DNA from: BJGO01 sp964640655
GTDB taxonomy: Bacteria > Bacteroidota > Bacteroidia > Chitinophagales > UBA10324
Assembly: GCA_964640655.1 (NCBI GenBank)
Contig: CAZXFT010000016.1
Coordinates: 16,076-80,075, forward strand
DNA length: 64,000 bases
Direction of reading: 5' to 3'
Shown here: positions 63,499 to 64,000 of the stretch, piece by piece
Numbering within the stretch: the stretch's first letter is position 1
Layout: the number at the start of each line of letters is the position of its first letter
Program-made: the position numbers and the translations under genes
Notes under the pieces: model-generated
Databases searched by the model: none
Told to the model about the DNA's origin: nothing
Seen by the model: only the letters and a program-made list of their open reading frames with translations

Positions 63499-63573
63499 GC
63501 GTGCCCCTGCGGGTCGGGCTGTCCGCTGCAAGTCCTCGCTCCGCTGCGGGCTTTCCGCTTCCATCCCTCACGC
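63499..63573. repeat. GC-rich structured intergenic element
   Basis: A 75-nt block much richer in G+C than its surroundings begins GCGTG and ends CACGC. Inside it, GGGCTGTCCGCTGC and GCTGCGGGCTTTCCGCT are near-repeats. I recall similar CGGGCT...CCGCT...CCCTCACGC blocks recurring between genes in other Bacteroidota genomes, but I cannot search to confirm. Confidence 0.5.
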
Positions 63574-63909
63574 AGGCTAAGCCGCAACCAACTTCAATGC
63601 ACTCAACAGCTTAGCTATAGTAACAAAAGTTTAAAGACAGTATATATCCATATACTCAACAAACTAAATATTAGAAAAACTCTAAAAACTGGAAACCGGA
63701 CTATAAAGGGATAGTCTGTGCGCATAGAAAACAGACCTCATTACAAGCCCATAGTGCGAAGATAAAATTAGCGTGGAGCATAGCCGCTTAAAAAATGGCT
63801 TCGCTTAAATGAATGTTATAAAGCAATCGGTTACATTGATGCGCTTGCGAAAACGAGGTTACGAATCATTGCTTGAACATTACCAAAAAGTAGCTCCGCA
63901 ACTTAATGA

Positions 63910-63942
63910 ACCGCTGTATGCGAGACCCGCACGTAAAGTGGT
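63910..63942 (+). ncRNA. Group II intron domain V-like hairpin (likely decayed remnant)
   Basis: ACCGCTGTA (63910-63918) pairs with TAAAGTGGT (63934-63942), with one G-U and one mismatch. TGCG (63919-63922) pairs with CGCA (63928-63931) around AGACC, and a 2-nt CG bulge sits on the 3' side. A 9-bp lower stem, two-base 3' bulge, short upper stem and small loop is the domain V layout. The loop is not GNRA and the stem has a mismatch, and no reverse transcriptase gene is in the window, so it is probably inactive. Confidence 0.5.
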
Positions 63943-63972
63943 GTGAGTGTCCCTTCCTGAAATAGCCTGACA

Positions 63973-63999
63973 CATTTTGAGAACAAACAACTCAAAATG
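63973..63999. repeat. Perfect inverted repeat at the window edge, possible IS leader
   Basis: CATTTTGAG (63973-63981) and CTCAAAATG (63991-63999) pair perfectly over 9 bp. The preceding CCTGAAATAGCCTGACAC looks like an insertion-sequence terminus, but the element would continue beyond the window, so this is unproven. Confidence 0.35.
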
Positions 64000-64000
64000 A

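Larger units (their letters stand above)
63574..64000. other. Non-coding right end with remnants of mobile DNA
   Basis: No convincing gene is present. GACTAT and ATAGTC at 63699-63716 form a 6-bp hairpin. A domain V-like hairpin lies at 63910-63942 and a perfect inverted repeat at 63973-63999 (both listed). GTGCGC at 63718 fits the GUGYG 5' consensus of group II introns but may be chance. Confidence 0.45.

Noticed and set aside
63360..63714. Two short open frames running from the regulator gene into the GC-rich element
   Set aside because: They are out-of-frame readings of the regulator 3' end and of the GC-rich repeat-like block, with no start context or family resemblance.
63809..63946. 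A 45-codon open frame ending inside the domain V-like hairpin
   Set aside because: It ends in the structured RNA region and has no recognisable domain; similar short frames arise by chance from intron remnants.

Overview
The window looks like chromosomal sequence from a member of the Bacteroidota, probably a Chitinophagales- or Sphingobacteriales-like environmental lineage. It is AT-rich and has no clear Shine-Dalgarno sites. It encodes six proteins with type IX secretion (T9SS) C-terminal sorting domains, a TonB-dependent receptor with a carboxypeptidase-like N-terminal domain, a Bacteroidota-type LptD, bacillithiol deacetylase, and DUF1800/DUF1501, DUF3667 and DUF2490 proteins. A few genes are preceded by matches to the Bacteroidota promoter pattern (TTTG, then about 20 nt, then TAnnTTTG). 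No rRNA, tRNA, CRISPR array, phage or complete mobile element was found.

Layout. 1-9.7 kb: envelope and secreted proteins (lipoproteins, an M1 peptidase, T9SS proteins), plus a peroxiredoxin/cation-efflux pair. 9.8-17 kb: folE, a MarC protein, two tandem T9SS paralogues, a RimK ligase with a retropepsin-like partner, and the second copy of a lipoprotein family. 17-20 kb: a small membrane protein, an unrecognised 445-residue protein and a palindrome-rich spacer. 20-26 kb: a SOUL protein, dapD, rpe and a TonB-dependent receptor. 26-30 kb: a three-gene sugar-nucleotide/lipid-linked-glycan operon resembling PglE, PglC and PglF. 30-36 kb: an amidase divergent from lptD, then a phosphate transporter with its DUF47 partner. 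36-40 kb: a large periplasmic protein divergent from a sigma/anti-sigma/outer-membrane-barrel unit. 40-48 kb: pdxJ-plsC, an aminotransferase, a hemerythrin-like protein, GNAT and VOC proteins. 48-54.8 kb: DUF1800-DUF1501, a thioesterase, then glgA-glgC-bshB1. 54.8-62.5 kb: smc, YjbR- and YajQ-type genes, a BNR-repeat T9SS protein and accC. 62.6-64 kb: a LexA-like XRE-S24 regulator divergent from accC, then about 500 bp of non-coding DNA. That last stretch holds a GC-rich structured element, a hairpin shaped like group II intron domain V, and a possible insertion-sequence end at the window edge.

The genes are mostly housekeeping and envelope functions. Packing is tight: convergent genes share or abut stop codons at 14.56, 29.78, 35.99 and 54.81 kb, and ATGA couplings occur at 15.46, 38.40 and 52.79 kb. 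I did not find a clearly new multi-gene system. The best leads are the orphan 445-residue protein, the lipoprotein paralogue pair, the palindrome in the accC/regulator promoter region, and the decayed mobile-element material at the right end.
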